NCBI GenBank assembly: GCA_018303105.1
Contig: JAGVYU010000014.1
Coordinates: forward strand, 1-35,656
Direction: 5' to 3'
DNA from: Candidatus Woesearchaeota archaeon
GTDB taxonomy: Archaea > Nanobdellota > Nanobdellia > Woesearchaeales > JAGVYU01
Length of the DNA: 35,656 nucleotides
How positions within the stretch are numbered: position 1 is the stretch's first letter; every line of letters starts with the position of its first letter. Of the stretch, positions 15,439 through 23,083 are shown piece by piece. The translations under genes and the position numbers were made by a program. Below the pieces are notes generated by a model, which saw nothing but the letters and a program-made list of their open reading frames with translations, made no database searches and was not told the DNA's origin.

Positions 15439-15669
15439 TTAGCTATATTTTTTAAATCCGATGCTCGTTGCAATGTCCCGAAAGCACTGCCTGCACAGGT
15501 CAAGTCCGTAGCTGGAGATATGCGCCTGGTGTCTTCCACAGCGCCGGCAGCTTTTATTCGAGATTCCACAACTGCGCTCTTTTTTCGCGTTGTGCTTCAT
15601 AAACTTCTTGAGCTTGACGGGCTTTGCTTTCAGTTGCTTGAACGCTTTACGGTAGTTGCTTACGGTCAT
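15439..15669 (-). CDS. rps14: Ribosomal protein uS14, zinc-binding, N-terminally extended
   Basis: The C-terminal ~50 residues are the standard archaeal uS14, with paired cysteines CRRC and CRQC and the ending 'IGFKKYS'. Archaeal uS14 is usually about 50-56 aa. This frame gives 76 aa because of a basic lead ('[18 protein letters not shown]'). The long start is favoured because its ATG overlaps the uL5 stop as ATGA, the coupling used throughout this operon. A shorter start at Met24 (15600) is the alternative. Confidence 0.9.
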   Translation of the reverse strand: MTVSNYRKAFKQLKAKPVKLKKFMKHNAKKERSCGISNKSCRRCGRHQAHISSYGLDLCRQCFRDIATSIGFKKYS

Positions 15670-16178
15670 TCTTCACTCACCATAACATTGAATTGTTGTT
15701 GCATGAACGTGATCGCGTCATGCTGCGTAATTTGATGATGCTTGCTGATCTTCTGCGGGTGGATCTTTCTTCTTTTGACCCTGAATCCGGGGCGCTCCAG
15801 CGTAACGCATACCTCAAGTCCCATGACTTTTATTTTGGGATCATACGCAACCCCTGGGATGTCCACGTATTCATGGATGCCAAATGCGACATTCCCTGCG
15901 GAGTCGAACTGCGTAGGCTTGAGCTTGTTGTTTTTTGCCTGCAGAAGACGCTTCAGGAGTTCTTCCGCGGGTTTTTTACGCAGCGTAATCTTGCAGCCTA
16001 TAGGAAGCCCGGGCCGGAGCCCCCACGTGGGAATGCGCTTGTTCGTGAATGTTTTCACGGGTTCAATGCCCGTAATATTTTTAAGCAGGAGCACTCCTTT
16101 TTCTAACCGGGTCTGGTCTTTTCCCGCTCCAACATTGAGCGTTATTTTCTCGATGCGAATAGTTTTCATAGGGTTCAT
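15666..16178 (-). CDS. rpl5: Ribosomal protein uL5
   Basis: Binds 5S rRNA and tRNA at the P site. I start at ATG 16178 (170 aa) because it overlaps the eS4 stop as ATGA and the family's '[16 protein letters not shown]' follows within three residues. The track's 16232 start lies inside eS4. '[20 protein letters not shown]' and '[18 protein letters not shown]' are diagnostic. Confidence 0.95.
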   Translation of the reverse strand: MNPMKTIRIEKITLNVGAGKDQTRLEKGVLLLKNITGIEPVKTFTNKRIPTWGLRPGLPIGCKITLRKKPAEELLKRLLQAKNNKLKPTQFDSAGNVAFGIHEYVDIPGVAYDPKIKVMGLEVCVTLERPGFRVKRRKIHPQKISKHHQITQHDAITFMQQQFNVMVSEE

Positions 16179-16873
16179 GGCGTATGCACTGCGGTAACCG
16201 CAGGCTTCTTTGTTCCAATAACGAATGCGCATTTCTTCTGAGTTTCATACACCGTGCCGTCTTGGGACTTATAGAAGAGGCGTTGCCCTTCAAAGCGCTC
16301 AATCGTGCCAAGATCGCCTTTGTGCTGGCCGCTGATGAGCATGATCATAGCCCCTGGTGTAAACGGCAGGTGCTCGTGGATTGTGTTCTTGGGAAGCTCG
16401 AGGAGAAGCGAATCGTTAACCGCATACGCTCCTTTTTGGACGAGGATGTTTTTCGCGTCATAGAGGTTAAGTTGAGTGTGTTTCCCAACAAGGGTCTTTC
16501 CTATGATTTTGCAAACTTTCCGTTGCGTCTCCTGTTCTGAGATCGGAATGCAGATCAATGTTCCTTTTCGTGTGAGCGTAACGCGATAATGGAGTTTGCC
16601 TGAGGGGATGGAGAGCGTATCCATAAATCCAACAATGGTGTGCGGGTCTTTGCGTCTCCTGCCGTCAATGAGCACATCTGATTGTTGAAGAATATAGCGC
16701 ACTTCCTTCGCATTTGACGCGAGGTGAAGCACATCACGAAGTATCATTCCGAGAGGCATGCCGAGTGTGAGTCCGGATTGCCCGGGCTTTGGACGGACGA
16801 TGAATACTCTTGACTTGCGCTGCAGTGGCCAACTTTGAGGCGCGTGATGTCGTTTTAAGTGGTTTTTTACCAT
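16175..16873 (-). CDS. rps4e: Ribosomal protein eS4
   Basis: Start moved to ATG 16873 (232 aa), 4 nt after the uL24 stop; the track's start is inside uL24. 'HLKRHHAPQSWPLQRKSRVF' is the usual eS4 beginning. An S4 RNA-binding domain ('LRDVLHLASNAKEVRYILQQ', 'VLIDGRRRKDPHTIVGFMD') is followed by the central domain and a C-terminal KOW segment ('MLISGQHKGDLGTIERFEG'). Confidence 0.95.
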   Translation of the reverse strand: MVKNHLKRHHAPQSWPLQRKSRVFIVRPKPGQSGLTLGMPLGMILRDVLHLASNAKEVRYILQQSDVLIDGRRRKDPHTIVGFMDTLSIPSGKLHYRVTLTRKGTLICIPISEQETQRKVCKIIGKTLVGKHTQLNLYDAKNILVQKGAYAVNDSLLLELPKNTIHEHLPFTPGAMIMLISGQHKGDLGTIERFEGQRLFYKSQDGTVYETQKKCAFVIGTKKPAVTAVHTP

Positions 16874-16877
16874 AGGA

Positions 16878-17261
16878 TCAACTTCGTGTTCTTTCAATAA
16901 TGGCTTTACGGTATTTATCATCAAGGACCACATCCGTTAGCACGAGCTGGCTGGGATGTATTCCCCGAAGGGACTTCGTGCCATCTTTTTTTGTGAGGTC
17001 TATTCCCGTGATGAAGAGGAGGCTTTTCTTTGCGTTCACATGGTCAATTTTGCCCGTCTTCCCAGCGTGTGTTCCCCTCAGCACTTTCACAGTATCTCCA
17101 GTGCGTGCCCGGAGAGATCTGCGTTTGTGTTTTGTCCTGAGCTCCTTGGAGAGGTGTACGTTGAGGAACGCACCTCTCACGTGTAAGGGAGCATGTTTTC
17201 TATATAATCGCTGTTTGCGTGGCTTCTTGCTTGATTTCCAGTGAGATGAAAACGTTTTCAT
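16878..17261 (-). CDS. rpl24: Ribosomal protein uL24
   Basis: 127 aa. A basic N-terminal region ('SSKKPRKQRLYRKHAPLHVR') precedes the KOW domain ('RTGDTVKVLRGTHAGKTGKI'). Length and layout match archaeal uL24. ATG overlaps the uL14 stop as ATGA. Confidence 0.95.
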   Translation of the reverse strand: MKTFSSHWKSSKKPRKQRLYRKHAPLHVRGAFLNVHLSKELRTKHKRRSLRARTGDTVKVLRGTHAGKTGKIDHVNAKKSLLFITGIDLTKKDGTKSLRGIHPSQLVLTDVVLDDKYRKAIIERTRS

Positions 17262-17659
17262 ACGATAATCCCCGCCAGCTTGGCAATGCCCGGGTAGCGT
17301 TGTGTCGCTTCTTTTGCAATCGCTCCCTTGAAGATCGTGCCTTTTGGATTTCCTTTGTCATCTTTGAGGACGACAGCAGCATTGTCCTCGAACTTGATGC
17401 GCGTTCCGTCTGGCCTTCGGTATTCCTTTTTTTGACGCACGATCACTGCGAGCACAACCTCTTTGCGCATCTCGGGCTTTCCCTTTTTCACGGCTGCGAG
17501 CACCATGTCTCCGACGCCTGCAGCGGGGCTTTTTCCCTTGCGTGTCTTGTGCAGCTTTACGGATGTAATCTTCAGCAGTTTTGCCCCTGAATTATCGCAG
17601 GTTTCTATATGCGCTCCAACCGGAAGGCTCTTGACAATGTGGGATCGTACTGCCTGCAT
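17258..17659 (-). CDS. rpl14: Ribosomal protein uL14
   Basis: 133 aa, the standard archaeal length. 'VGAHIETCDNSGAKLLKITS' and 'VVRQKKEY'-type strands with 'FEDNAAVVLKDDKGNPKGT' and 'GPVAKE'-like 'GAIAKEATQRYPGIAKLA' identify it. Two bases separate it from uS17. Confidence 0.96.
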   Translation of the reverse strand: MQAVRSHIVKSLPVGAHIETCDNSGAKLLKITSVKLHKTRKGKSPAAGVGDMVLAAVKKGKPEMRKEVVLAVIVRQKKEYRRPDGTRIKFEDNAAVVLKDDKGNPKGTIFKGAIAKEATQRYPGIAKLAGIIV

Positions 17660-17661
17660 GG

Positions 17662-18063
17662 TTATTCACCTTTTTGGCGCGCTTCCTCTTCTTGCAGCGC
17701 CTCGAGTTTTTCGTGGTAGCGTACATCCTCTCCTTTTTTCTGCAGGATTACGAATTTTTTTGTCTTGCTGAGGGGTCTGCACTCGGTAATAATCACAACA
17801 TCCCCTTTTTTGGCCCCGATGCAACTGGGATTGTGCACCCTGAGCCGTGTTTTCCTGTTCTCGAAGCGCTCGAATTTTGGAACGTAGCGCTTGCGCGTCC
17901 ATTCCACCGTAGCAGTGTTGTGCACATCCTGGCCAACGACGGTTCCCGAAAACATTCTTCCGCGAACGCTCAGGCAGCCATGAAAGGGGCATTTCTTGTC
18001 CGTGCACGTGCCGTGTGGCGCCTTGATTCCAAGTATTGTTTTTTGTGGTGTCATAATCTTCAT
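17662..18063 (-). CDS. rps17: Ribosomal protein uS17
   Basis: 133 aa, archaeal/eukaryotic type. The N-terminal 'CTDKKCPFHGCLSVRGRMF' and OB-fold core 'RKRYVPKFERFENRKTRLRV' are diagnostic, and the C-terminus has a short charged extension. ATG overlaps the stop of the eIF1 gene as ATGA. In many archaea the RNase P protein gene rnp1 lies between these two; here there is no room for it. Confidence 0.95.
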   Translation of the reverse strand: MKIMTPQKTILGIKAPHGTCTDKKCPFHGCLSVRGRMFSGTVVGQDVHNTATVEWTRKRYVPKFERFENRKTRLRVHNPSCIGAKKGDVVIITECRPLSKTKKFVILQKKGEDVRYHEKLEALQEEEARQKGE

Positions 18064-18368
18064 CGCATTTCAATCGTGTCTGCAGGGAATCCAATCTCAA
18101 CAAGGTACGCTTTTGCTTTCTCCTTGTGGTTGCCTTGCAGTTCGATATTTCCTTCTTTGACTGTTCCTCCGCACGCGAATTTGTTCTTGAGTTTCTTGCA
18201 CAGGTCTTTGATGTCGATCTCTTTGCTGTCGATGCCGTGGATCACGGTATACATCTTGCCAAATTTTTTGGCATCTGTCCTCACGATGATCTTTTGGCTC
18301 TCTTTTGCGATAGTCTCGCAGACACAGAGCTCCTTAGGGAGCCCACAGGTTGGGCAGATCGTACTCAT
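18060..18368 (-). CDS. Translation initiation factor aIF1 (SUI1 family)
   Basis: 102 aa. A small N-terminal zinc-ribbon-like segment (CPTCG, CVC) precedes the SUI1 domain ('GKMYTVIHGIDSKEIDIKDL', 'KNKFACGGTVKEGNIELQG', 'GNHKEKAKAYLVEIGF'). aIF1 binds the small subunit and checks start-codon choice. It is coupled by ATGA overlaps to uL29 before it and uS17 after it; this placement is common in archaea. Confidence 0.95.
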   Translation of the reverse strand: MSTICPTCGLPKELCVCETIAKESQKIIVRTDAKKFGKMYTVIHGIDSKEIDIKDLCKKLKNKFACGGTVKEGNIELQGNHKEKAKAYLVEIGFPADTIEMR

Positions 18369-18571
18369 GTGTTTGTTTTCCCTCCATGCAAGTATTGCAT
18401 AATGCGTGCGATGTTTTTTTTAATGATGCGCACATGTCCCGGGCTTTTTGGAGTTGTCCCTGAGGCGATCTGCGCATTGAGCTTCATGAGTTCCTTCCGG
18501 AGCTCCGCAGCCTTCTGCTGGAGTTCACTGGGGTTCATCTGTTTGAGTTCGTTCTGTCTGAGTCTGCTCAT
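18365..18571 (-). CDS. rpl29: Ribosomal protein uL29
   Basis: 68 aa, two long helices: 'ELKQMNPSELQQKAAELRKE' and 'GHVRIIKKNIARIMQYLHG'. The family N-terminus needs the ATG at 18571, which lies 47 nt inside uS3. AAAGGA precedes it. Confidence 0.94.
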   Translation of the reverse strand: MSRLRQNELKQMNPSELQQKAAELRKELMKLNAQIASGTTPKSPGHVRIIKKNIARIMQYLHGGKTNT

Positions 18572-19244
18572 GGGTTTTTTTCCTTTGTGCTCGTTTTTTC
18601 TTTGGTTTTTCCTCTACCTTGGCCTCCTCCTGAGGTTGTTGAGGAGTTGAGTCTTTAATCGTAATCGCGTCAGGAAGCCGTGCGTTAGGGGGCATGATCG
18701 AAACCTGGATGCCGATGATTCCTGTTTTGAGCAGCGCTTGCGTGTATGCTTTCTGCACTCCTTCAACAGCGAAGCTGCCGCTCTTTTTCAGATAGCCTTG
18801 ATAAAACCGCCAGCGTTTCGCACGCGCGCTTGGCACTTTTCCGGAGATGAGAATTTCGACGCCTCGGGCACCGGCTCCCATGACATCACTCATAGCTTTA
18901 TGTCCTACGCCTTTAAATTTCGCCGTGCCGAACCGCTCAAGAGAACTTGCAATTCTTTCTGCGACAATTTGTGCATCAAGATTCGGGTTTTCCACTTCAC
19001 TGATTTCAATTTGTGGATTTTCAAGGTTAAACCGTTTTTTCAGTGTCTTCGTAAGTTTCTTGATGTTCTCTCCTTTTCTTCCCACGATGAGCCCGGGGTG
19101 GCTTGCGTAAATAACGATTTTTTCGCCTAAAGGCGTTTTGATCATCTTCGTGTGTGAATGCCCTACTTTCTTAAGATTCTCGGAAATATACTCCTGGCTC
19201 TGGAATTCCTTGATTTTTTGGGATACGAATTTTCGCTCAATCAT
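18525..19244 (-). CDS. rps3: Ribosomal protein uS3
   Basis: 239 aa. The type-2 KH domain (about 20-95) has the GRKG loop in 'SHPGLIVGRKGENIKKLTKT'. The C-terminal S3 domain contains 'MGAGARGVEILISGKVPSAR' and 'TGIIGIQVSIMPPNARLPDA'. A ~40-residue tail of Lys, Glu, Gln and Thr follows; its last 15 codons are read from the uL29 coding region in another frame. ATG overlaps the uL22 stop as ATGA. Confidence 0.96.
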   Translation of the reverse strand: MIERKFVSQKIKEFQSQEYISENLKKVGHSHTKMIKTPLGEKIVIYASHPGLIVGRKGENIKKLTKTLKKRFNLENPQIEISEVENPNLDAQIVAERIASSLERFGTAKFKGVGHKAMSDVMGAGARGVEILISGKVPSARAKRWRFYQGYLKKSGSFAVEGVQKAYTQALLKTGIIGIQVSIMPPNARLPDAITIKDSTPQQPQEEAKVEEKPKKKRAQRKKTHEQTQTERTQTDEPQ

Positions 19245-19687
19245 TGTTTCTCATCCTTATGTTCTGCCACAACAACTTCGATATGCGTTCGCTTTGCTTT
19301 GATTCTGCGCTGCCTTCCATATCTCCACGGCCGAGATGCCTCTTGGGCCATGAGATGAACAACGTGCAGCTGCTCAGCGTCCAATCCCTTGTTCTGCGCA
19401 TTAGCTTCTGCGTTCGTGAGGACTTGGAGGATGGCAAGCGATGCTTTGACAGGGTACCGTCCCGGACCAATTCCCGGTTTATGCCCCGTATCCCCATGAA
19501 ATCTCGTGTACGGCACAGCTTTTTTCAGTGCAGCAACATCATTTAGGATTTTCTTTGCCGCGCTGACTTTTTTCCCTCTGAGGTATTTGCAGATTTCAAT
19601 GCTCTGCTTGCTGCTGATGGGAAGGTCCTTGCCGAGGGCAATCGCCTCATGATCCTTATTGTGCTGATACGCGTATTTGTACGTCAT
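19241..19687 (-). CDS. rpl22: Ribosomal protein uL22
   Basis: 148 aa, archaeal type. 'DLPISSKQSIEICKYLRGKK' and 'AAKKILNDV' form the globular part. 'VHLMAQEASRPWRYGRQRRI' is the tip of the extended hairpin that lines the exit tunnel. Its ATG directly follows the uS19 stop. Confidence 0.95.
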   Translation of the reverse strand: MTYKYAYQHNKDHEAIALGKDLPISSKQSIEICKYLRGKKVSAAKKILNDVAALKKAVPYTRFHGDTGHKPGIGPGRYPVKASLAILQVLTNAEANAQNKGLDAEQLHVVHLMAQEASRPWRYGRQRRIKAKRTHIEVVVAEHKDEKQ

Positions 19688-20071
19688 TTATTTCACCGAG
19701 ATTGCAGCGCTGCTGCGTGTTGCTCCGATTCCCGGAGAGGAGTGCTGCACTTTCTTGCGATTATACGTGAACTCTCCCAAATAATGCCCAATCATTTCAG
19801 GCTTGATCTGAACGGGCTCGAATGATTTTCCATTGTAAATCATAATCGTGGCGTTGACCATTTCCGGGAGCACGACCATATCCCTACAATGCGTTTTGAC
19901 GTTGTTTTTCTTTGCTCGGAACACTTTGAGGAACGTCTTTTGTGCAGGGGTGAATCCTCGGGTGAGCGTTCTGCGTGCCCGCGCAGGAACAAGCCGCGCG
20001 ATCTCTTCAATGCTTAAGCTCTTGAGCTCCTGCAGCGATTTTCCATACATCGTGAATTCTTTCTTTACCAT
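19688..20071 (-). CDS. rps19: Ribosomal protein uS19
   Basis: 127 aa, archaeal length. An N-terminal helix region ('LKSLSIEEIARLVPARARRT') precedes the core 'KTHCRDMVVLPEMVNATIMI', 'GKSFEPVQIKPEMIGHYLGE' and the C-terminal 'GIGATRSSAAISVK'. It starts 1 nt after the uL2 stop. Confidence 0.96.
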   Translation of the reverse strand: MVKKEFTMYGKSLQELKSLSIEEIARLVPARARRTLTRGFTPAQKTFLKVFRAKKNNVKTHCRDMVVLPEMVNATIMIYNGKSFEPVQIKPEMIGHYLGEFTYNRKKVQHSSPGIGATRSSAAISVK

Positions 20072-20072
20072 G

Positions 20073-20777
20073 TTATTTCCTTCCCGTGCGTCGCGCTGCG
20101 ATCAGACCAACCTTGCGTCCTGGAGGAGCATCACGTGACGTAGTCGATGGCTTGTTCTTTTTGGATGATCGCGATCCGCCAAAAGGATGGTCCACGGCGT
20201 TCATCGCAATTCCTTTGACGTGAGGATACAATTTATTTTTTGCCTGCATTCTGTGATGCCTATTTCCCGCCTTGTAGAACGGTTTCTCTGTTCTTCCGCC
20301 GCCCGCCACAATGCCAATCATCGCGCGGCACTCCGGCAAAAATGACCGTTCTTTTTTTGAAGGGAGCATGACCATGATCCGATCAGGAAGCCGTGCAGTG
20401 ACGCGTGCGTATATTCCAGAACATCTGCAGAGCTTTCCGCCATCGCCGGGCTGAAGCTCAACGTTGTAGATGAGCGTTCCCTCAGGAATATCTTTGAGTT
20501 GGAAGATGTTTCCCGGTTCAACGGGGGCTTGCGCAACGGCGCTGATCTCAGAGCCTACGCACATGCCTTCGCATGCGGCGAGCAGGACACGTTCTCCCGT
20601 ATCAAACTGCACTCTCGCGAGGGGCGCGCTGTGCCCGGCGCAATGGATGAGTTCAAGAATCGTTCCCTTTTGTGCTGCGATTCCTGGATACTGTATTCTT
20701 CCCTTGAAATGGAAGCTGTTTGCCCGGTATCTTGGACCGCCTTTTCCCCGTGCCTGTTGAATAAGGTTTTTTCCCAT
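20073..20777 (-). CDS. rpl2: Ribosomal protein uL2
   Basis: 234 aa, near the peptidyl-transferase centre. The start 'GKNLIQQARGKGGPRYRANS' is archaeal. The C-terminal block 'IAMNAVDHPFGGSRSSKKNK' holds the conserved His of 'VDHP', where bacteria have 'VDHPHGG'. 'LCRCSG' and 'MCVGSEI' add cysteines typical of the archaeal/eukaryotic form. One base separates it from uL23. Confidence 0.96.
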   Translation of the reverse strand: MGKNLIQQARGKGGPRYRANSFHFKGRIQYPGIAAQKGTILELIHCAGHSAPLARVQFDTGERVLLAACEGMCVGSEISAVAQAPVEPGNIFQLKDIPEGTLIYNVELQPGDGGKLCRCSGIYARVTARLPDRIMVMLPSKKERSFLPECRAMIGIVAGGGRTEKPFYKAGNRHHRMQAKNKLYPHVKGIAMNAVDHPFGGSRSSKKNKPSTTSRDAPPGRKVGLIAARRTGRK

Positions 20778-20778
20778 G

Positions 20779-21042
20779 TTACATGAGCCCCATGGATGTT
20801 GCTACGTCAATAGCGGGCGTGTCTGGCGAAAACCGGACATACGCGCGCTTTCTCCCTTTCATATCAATCTGGGTTGTGACTCGAGTTACTTTTGCTTTGA
20901 AGAGTTCTTCGATCGCTTGTTTAATCGTCTGCTTCGTAGCTTTGTTGTCCACTACAAAGATTAATTTGTTTTCCGCTTCCATGAGCCGCAGCGACTTTTC
21001 TGTGGATAGGGGATACTTGATGATTGTAGTGTGCTCTTTCAT
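20779..21042 (-). CDS. rpl23: Ribosomal protein uL23
   Basis: 87 aa, the usual archaeal size. Lies at the exit tunnel, where SRP and the translocon dock. '[20 protein letters not shown]' and '[20 protein letters not shown]' are standard, and it ends soon after '[12 protein letters not shown]'. ATG overlaps the uL4 stop as ATGA. Confidence 0.95.
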   Translation of the reverse strand: MKEHTTIIKYPLSTEKSLRLMEAENKLIFVVDNKATKQTIKQAIEELFKAKVTRVTTQIDMKGRKRAYVRFSPDTPAIDVATSMGLM

Positions 21043-21857
21043 GCGCTCGCCTCACTGAAGAGCTTGTCTTTCCTGATTTTTTCAAGAGAGCCTTTCGTGA
21101 AGAGCGTGAGTCTTCCCGGATGTCCTCCTGGAGCGAGCAGTTCAATATTAATATGGTGAACGAGGGCAACATCAATCCCGGGGATATTGCGCGCGGATTT
21201 GAGGAGTGCGCAGGGTTGGGAGACGACGACTAAAGGCCCGGTTCGTTTCTTGTATCTTCTGCCTCGCATCTTTCCTTTTCCCGCGCGGATTGTTTTGAGT
21301 CCTGAGCGCGCAAGTTCCTCTCCCAGTCCCATGCTCCCAAGCAATGTGTAAAACTCCTTTGTCTTTGACACGCTTTCAAATTCATCATCGAGTGCGACCG
21401 GGTATGCCTCTGGCACTTTGTGTCCGCGTCCCCCAACAAGAGTCTTCTGGACTGTCGCGCTCAGTGCTGAGCGCAATGCCTTGAGCCGTTCTTTATCATT
21501 GATTTTAAGATCCCAGATCTTTGAGGATTTGGGCGGATGCGCTCTCCTTCCTCCGACAGTTCCGGGTGCGAATGCGCCAACCCAGTTGAATCGGGTTCCG
21601 CTACGCGATAGTATTTTTCTCGGGACTCTGGAAATGCCAATGCCATAGGAGGTTTTATAGTCACGTCTCCTTCTGGAAAGCTTTGCGCTCTGGCGTTTTC
21701 CAGCCGTGGGCAACGCACCGTAGGGTTGGCGTTTGTGGCTCCGCAGAGACGTAAATGCACGGCGTATGAGGTCCTCACGTAAACTTTCCTTAAACTGTGC
21801 AGGCAACTCTATCTGCCCCGGGCTGCTCATGTCCTTTTTGATAATCTTGATTTTCAT
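21039..21857 (-). CDS. rpl4: Ribosomal protein uL4
   Basis: 272 aa, archaeal type. '[20 protein letters not shown]' and '[20 protein letters not shown]' belong to the loop that reaches the exit tunnel. '[20 protein letters not shown]' is the conserved C-terminal block. Three bases separate it from uL3. In bacteria uL4 is the autoregulator of this operon, which is relevant to the structured leader upstream of uL3. Confidence 0.95.
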   Translation of the reverse strand: MKIKIIKKDMSSPGQIELPAQFKESLREDLIRRAFTSLRSHKRQPYGALPTAGKRQSAKLSRRRRDYKTSYGIGISRVPRKILSRSGTRFNWVGAFAPGTVGGRRAHPPKSSKIWDLKINDKERLKALRSALSATVQKTLVGGRGHKVPEAYPVALDDEFESVSKTKEFYTLLGSMGLGEELARSGLKTIRAGKGKMRGRRYKKRTGPLVVVSQPCALLKSARNIPGIDVALVHHINIELLAPGGHPGRLTLFTKGSLEKIRKDKLFSEASA

Positions 21858-21860
21858 TGT

Positions 21861-22847
21861 TTATTTTCCCTGTTTTGACGCGATGCTGATATATTGAAGT
21901 GCTGGAGCCTCTGAAGGTATTCCTTTATCAGCCCTCCACGGCACCGTGAGCTTGATGAGCCTTTTTGAAGGGCCGGGAATGCTTCCCTTGACGAGAATAT
22001 AGGGATTCTTCACTACCCCATAGCGTAAGAATCCGCCCTTCACATTGATCTCTTCTGGTTTCTCGCCAATTTTCAGAATCCATTTGTTGTATTCCGTCCG
22101 AGTGTGATATCCCATCTGGCCTGCGTGCGCGACTCTGTACATCATGTGCCCTTGGGCGTTCCATGCGCCAAGCGATCCAGGCCCTCGCTTTGTCTTTTCT
22201 GACTTGTGACTGCGAATCGAGACCCCAAAACGCTTTACAGGGCCTTGAAATCCCTTTCCCTTAGTGACCGCATGGATGTCGCTTTGCTGCCCTTCCTTGA
22301 ATACGTCGCTGATTTTGATTTCCTTGCTGAGCAGTTGCTGTCCAAGGGCGAGTTTTTGCTCTTTCGATCCTGATAGACCAAGCTCAAAGATTTCCGGTTT
22401 CTTTTTTCCGATGCCTGTAAGTTTGGGCTGCGTGTAAACAACGAGTCTGACGTCATCGAACTCTTTGAAATCGTCAATTTTTTTTGAATGTTTCTTGATA
22501 TGAGGCAAAGCGCGTTCCAGCTCCTTGTCAATGTGCTCAGAAAGCACTTCACCAATGACATTGAAACCGTTGTGGCGTTTGCGGAAAAAGCGGAGAGAAA
22601 GAGGTTTTATGGGCGGGCATTCAATGACCGTCACGGGACAAAAAATGTCTTCGTTTTTGGTCGTTGACTGCTTCCGGTTATCCGTCATGATCACGTGGGT
22701 CATGCCAACTTTATATCCGGCAAAACCGAGCAGTTGAGCGTCCTTGAGGGCGCGCTGCCAAGACCTTATTCTAGTATGTTGACGCCTGGCGCGCTTTCGC
22801 GGCCAATACTGCATACTTCCATGTCTTGGTCCGAATACCTGTCCCAT
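21861..22847 (-). CDS. rpl3: Ribosomal protein uL3
   Basis: 328 aa, first gene of the superoperon. 'RHGSMQYWPRKRARRQHTRI' is the archaeal/eukaryotic start. 'GFQGPVKRFGVSIRSHKSEK', 'KRGPGSLGAW' and 'RVAHAGQMGYHTRTEYNKW' form the loop that approaches the catalytic centre. A ~160-nt leader with four possible hairpins precedes it. Confidence 0.96.
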   Translation of the reverse strand: MGQVFGPRHGSMQYWPRKRARRQHTRIRSWQRALKDAQLLGFAGYKVGMTHVIMTDNRKQSTTKNEDIFCPVTVIECPPIKPLSLRFFRKRHNGFNVIGEVLSEHIDKELERALPHIKKHSKKIDDFKEFDDVRLVVYTQPKLTGIGKKKPEIFELGLSGSKEQKLALGQQLLSKEIKISDVFKEGQQSDIHAVTKGKGFQGPVKRFGVSIRSHKSEKTKRGPGSLGAWNAQGHMMYRVAHAGQMGYHTRTEYNKWILKIGEKPEEINVKGGFLRYGVVKNPYILVKGSIPGPSKRLIKLTVPWRADKGIPSEAPALQYISIASKQGK

Positions 22848-22859
22848 TGTTCAATATCC

Positions 22860-22970
22860 ACTGATTTCAAAGTTGCTTGAAATCTTTTGTGTGTTACGGT
22901 TGTAACCACCCCACAAACCAGAAAACAGTGCGTTTCTGCCAAAACTGTACTGAAAACCTTGTTTTCAGGC
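22860..22970 (-). promoter_or_regulatory. Structured 5' leader of the ribosomal superoperon (four hairpins)
   Basis: Inverted repeats in transcription order: CTGAAAAC/GTTTTCAG with a 3-nt loop (22968-22950); CAGAAA/TTTCTG with an 8-nt loop (22938-22919); GTGTTAC/GTAA(C)CAC with one bulge (about 22910-22891); and GATTTCAA/TTGAAATC with a 6-nt loop (22884-22863), which ends 15 nt before the uL3 ATG. Such density in ~110 nt of non-coding sequence fits a regulatory leader, for example a binding site for a ribosomal protein. I see no match to a riboswitch I know. Confidence 0.5.
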
Positions 22971-23028
22971 TTGTTTTGACGTTATTCAACTTGAATATCG
23001 TCTTAGGTATCATTTGAAGAATTGATGG

Positions 23029-23042
23029 TTTATTTATAAAGG
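23029..23042 (-). promoter_or_regulatory. TATA box and BRE of the ribosomal superoperon
   Basis: On the minus strand this reads CCTTTATAAATAAA with AAA before CC, a strong archaeal BRE/TATA. Transcription should start near 23009, leaving about 160 nt before uL3. Confidence 0.7.
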
Positions 23043-23083
23043 TTTCTGTTAATGTAATCTATAGTATAGAGAAGTAACCCTGG

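Noticed and set aside
15742-16197. 151-aa plus-strand ORF
   Set aside because: Antisense shadow of uL5.
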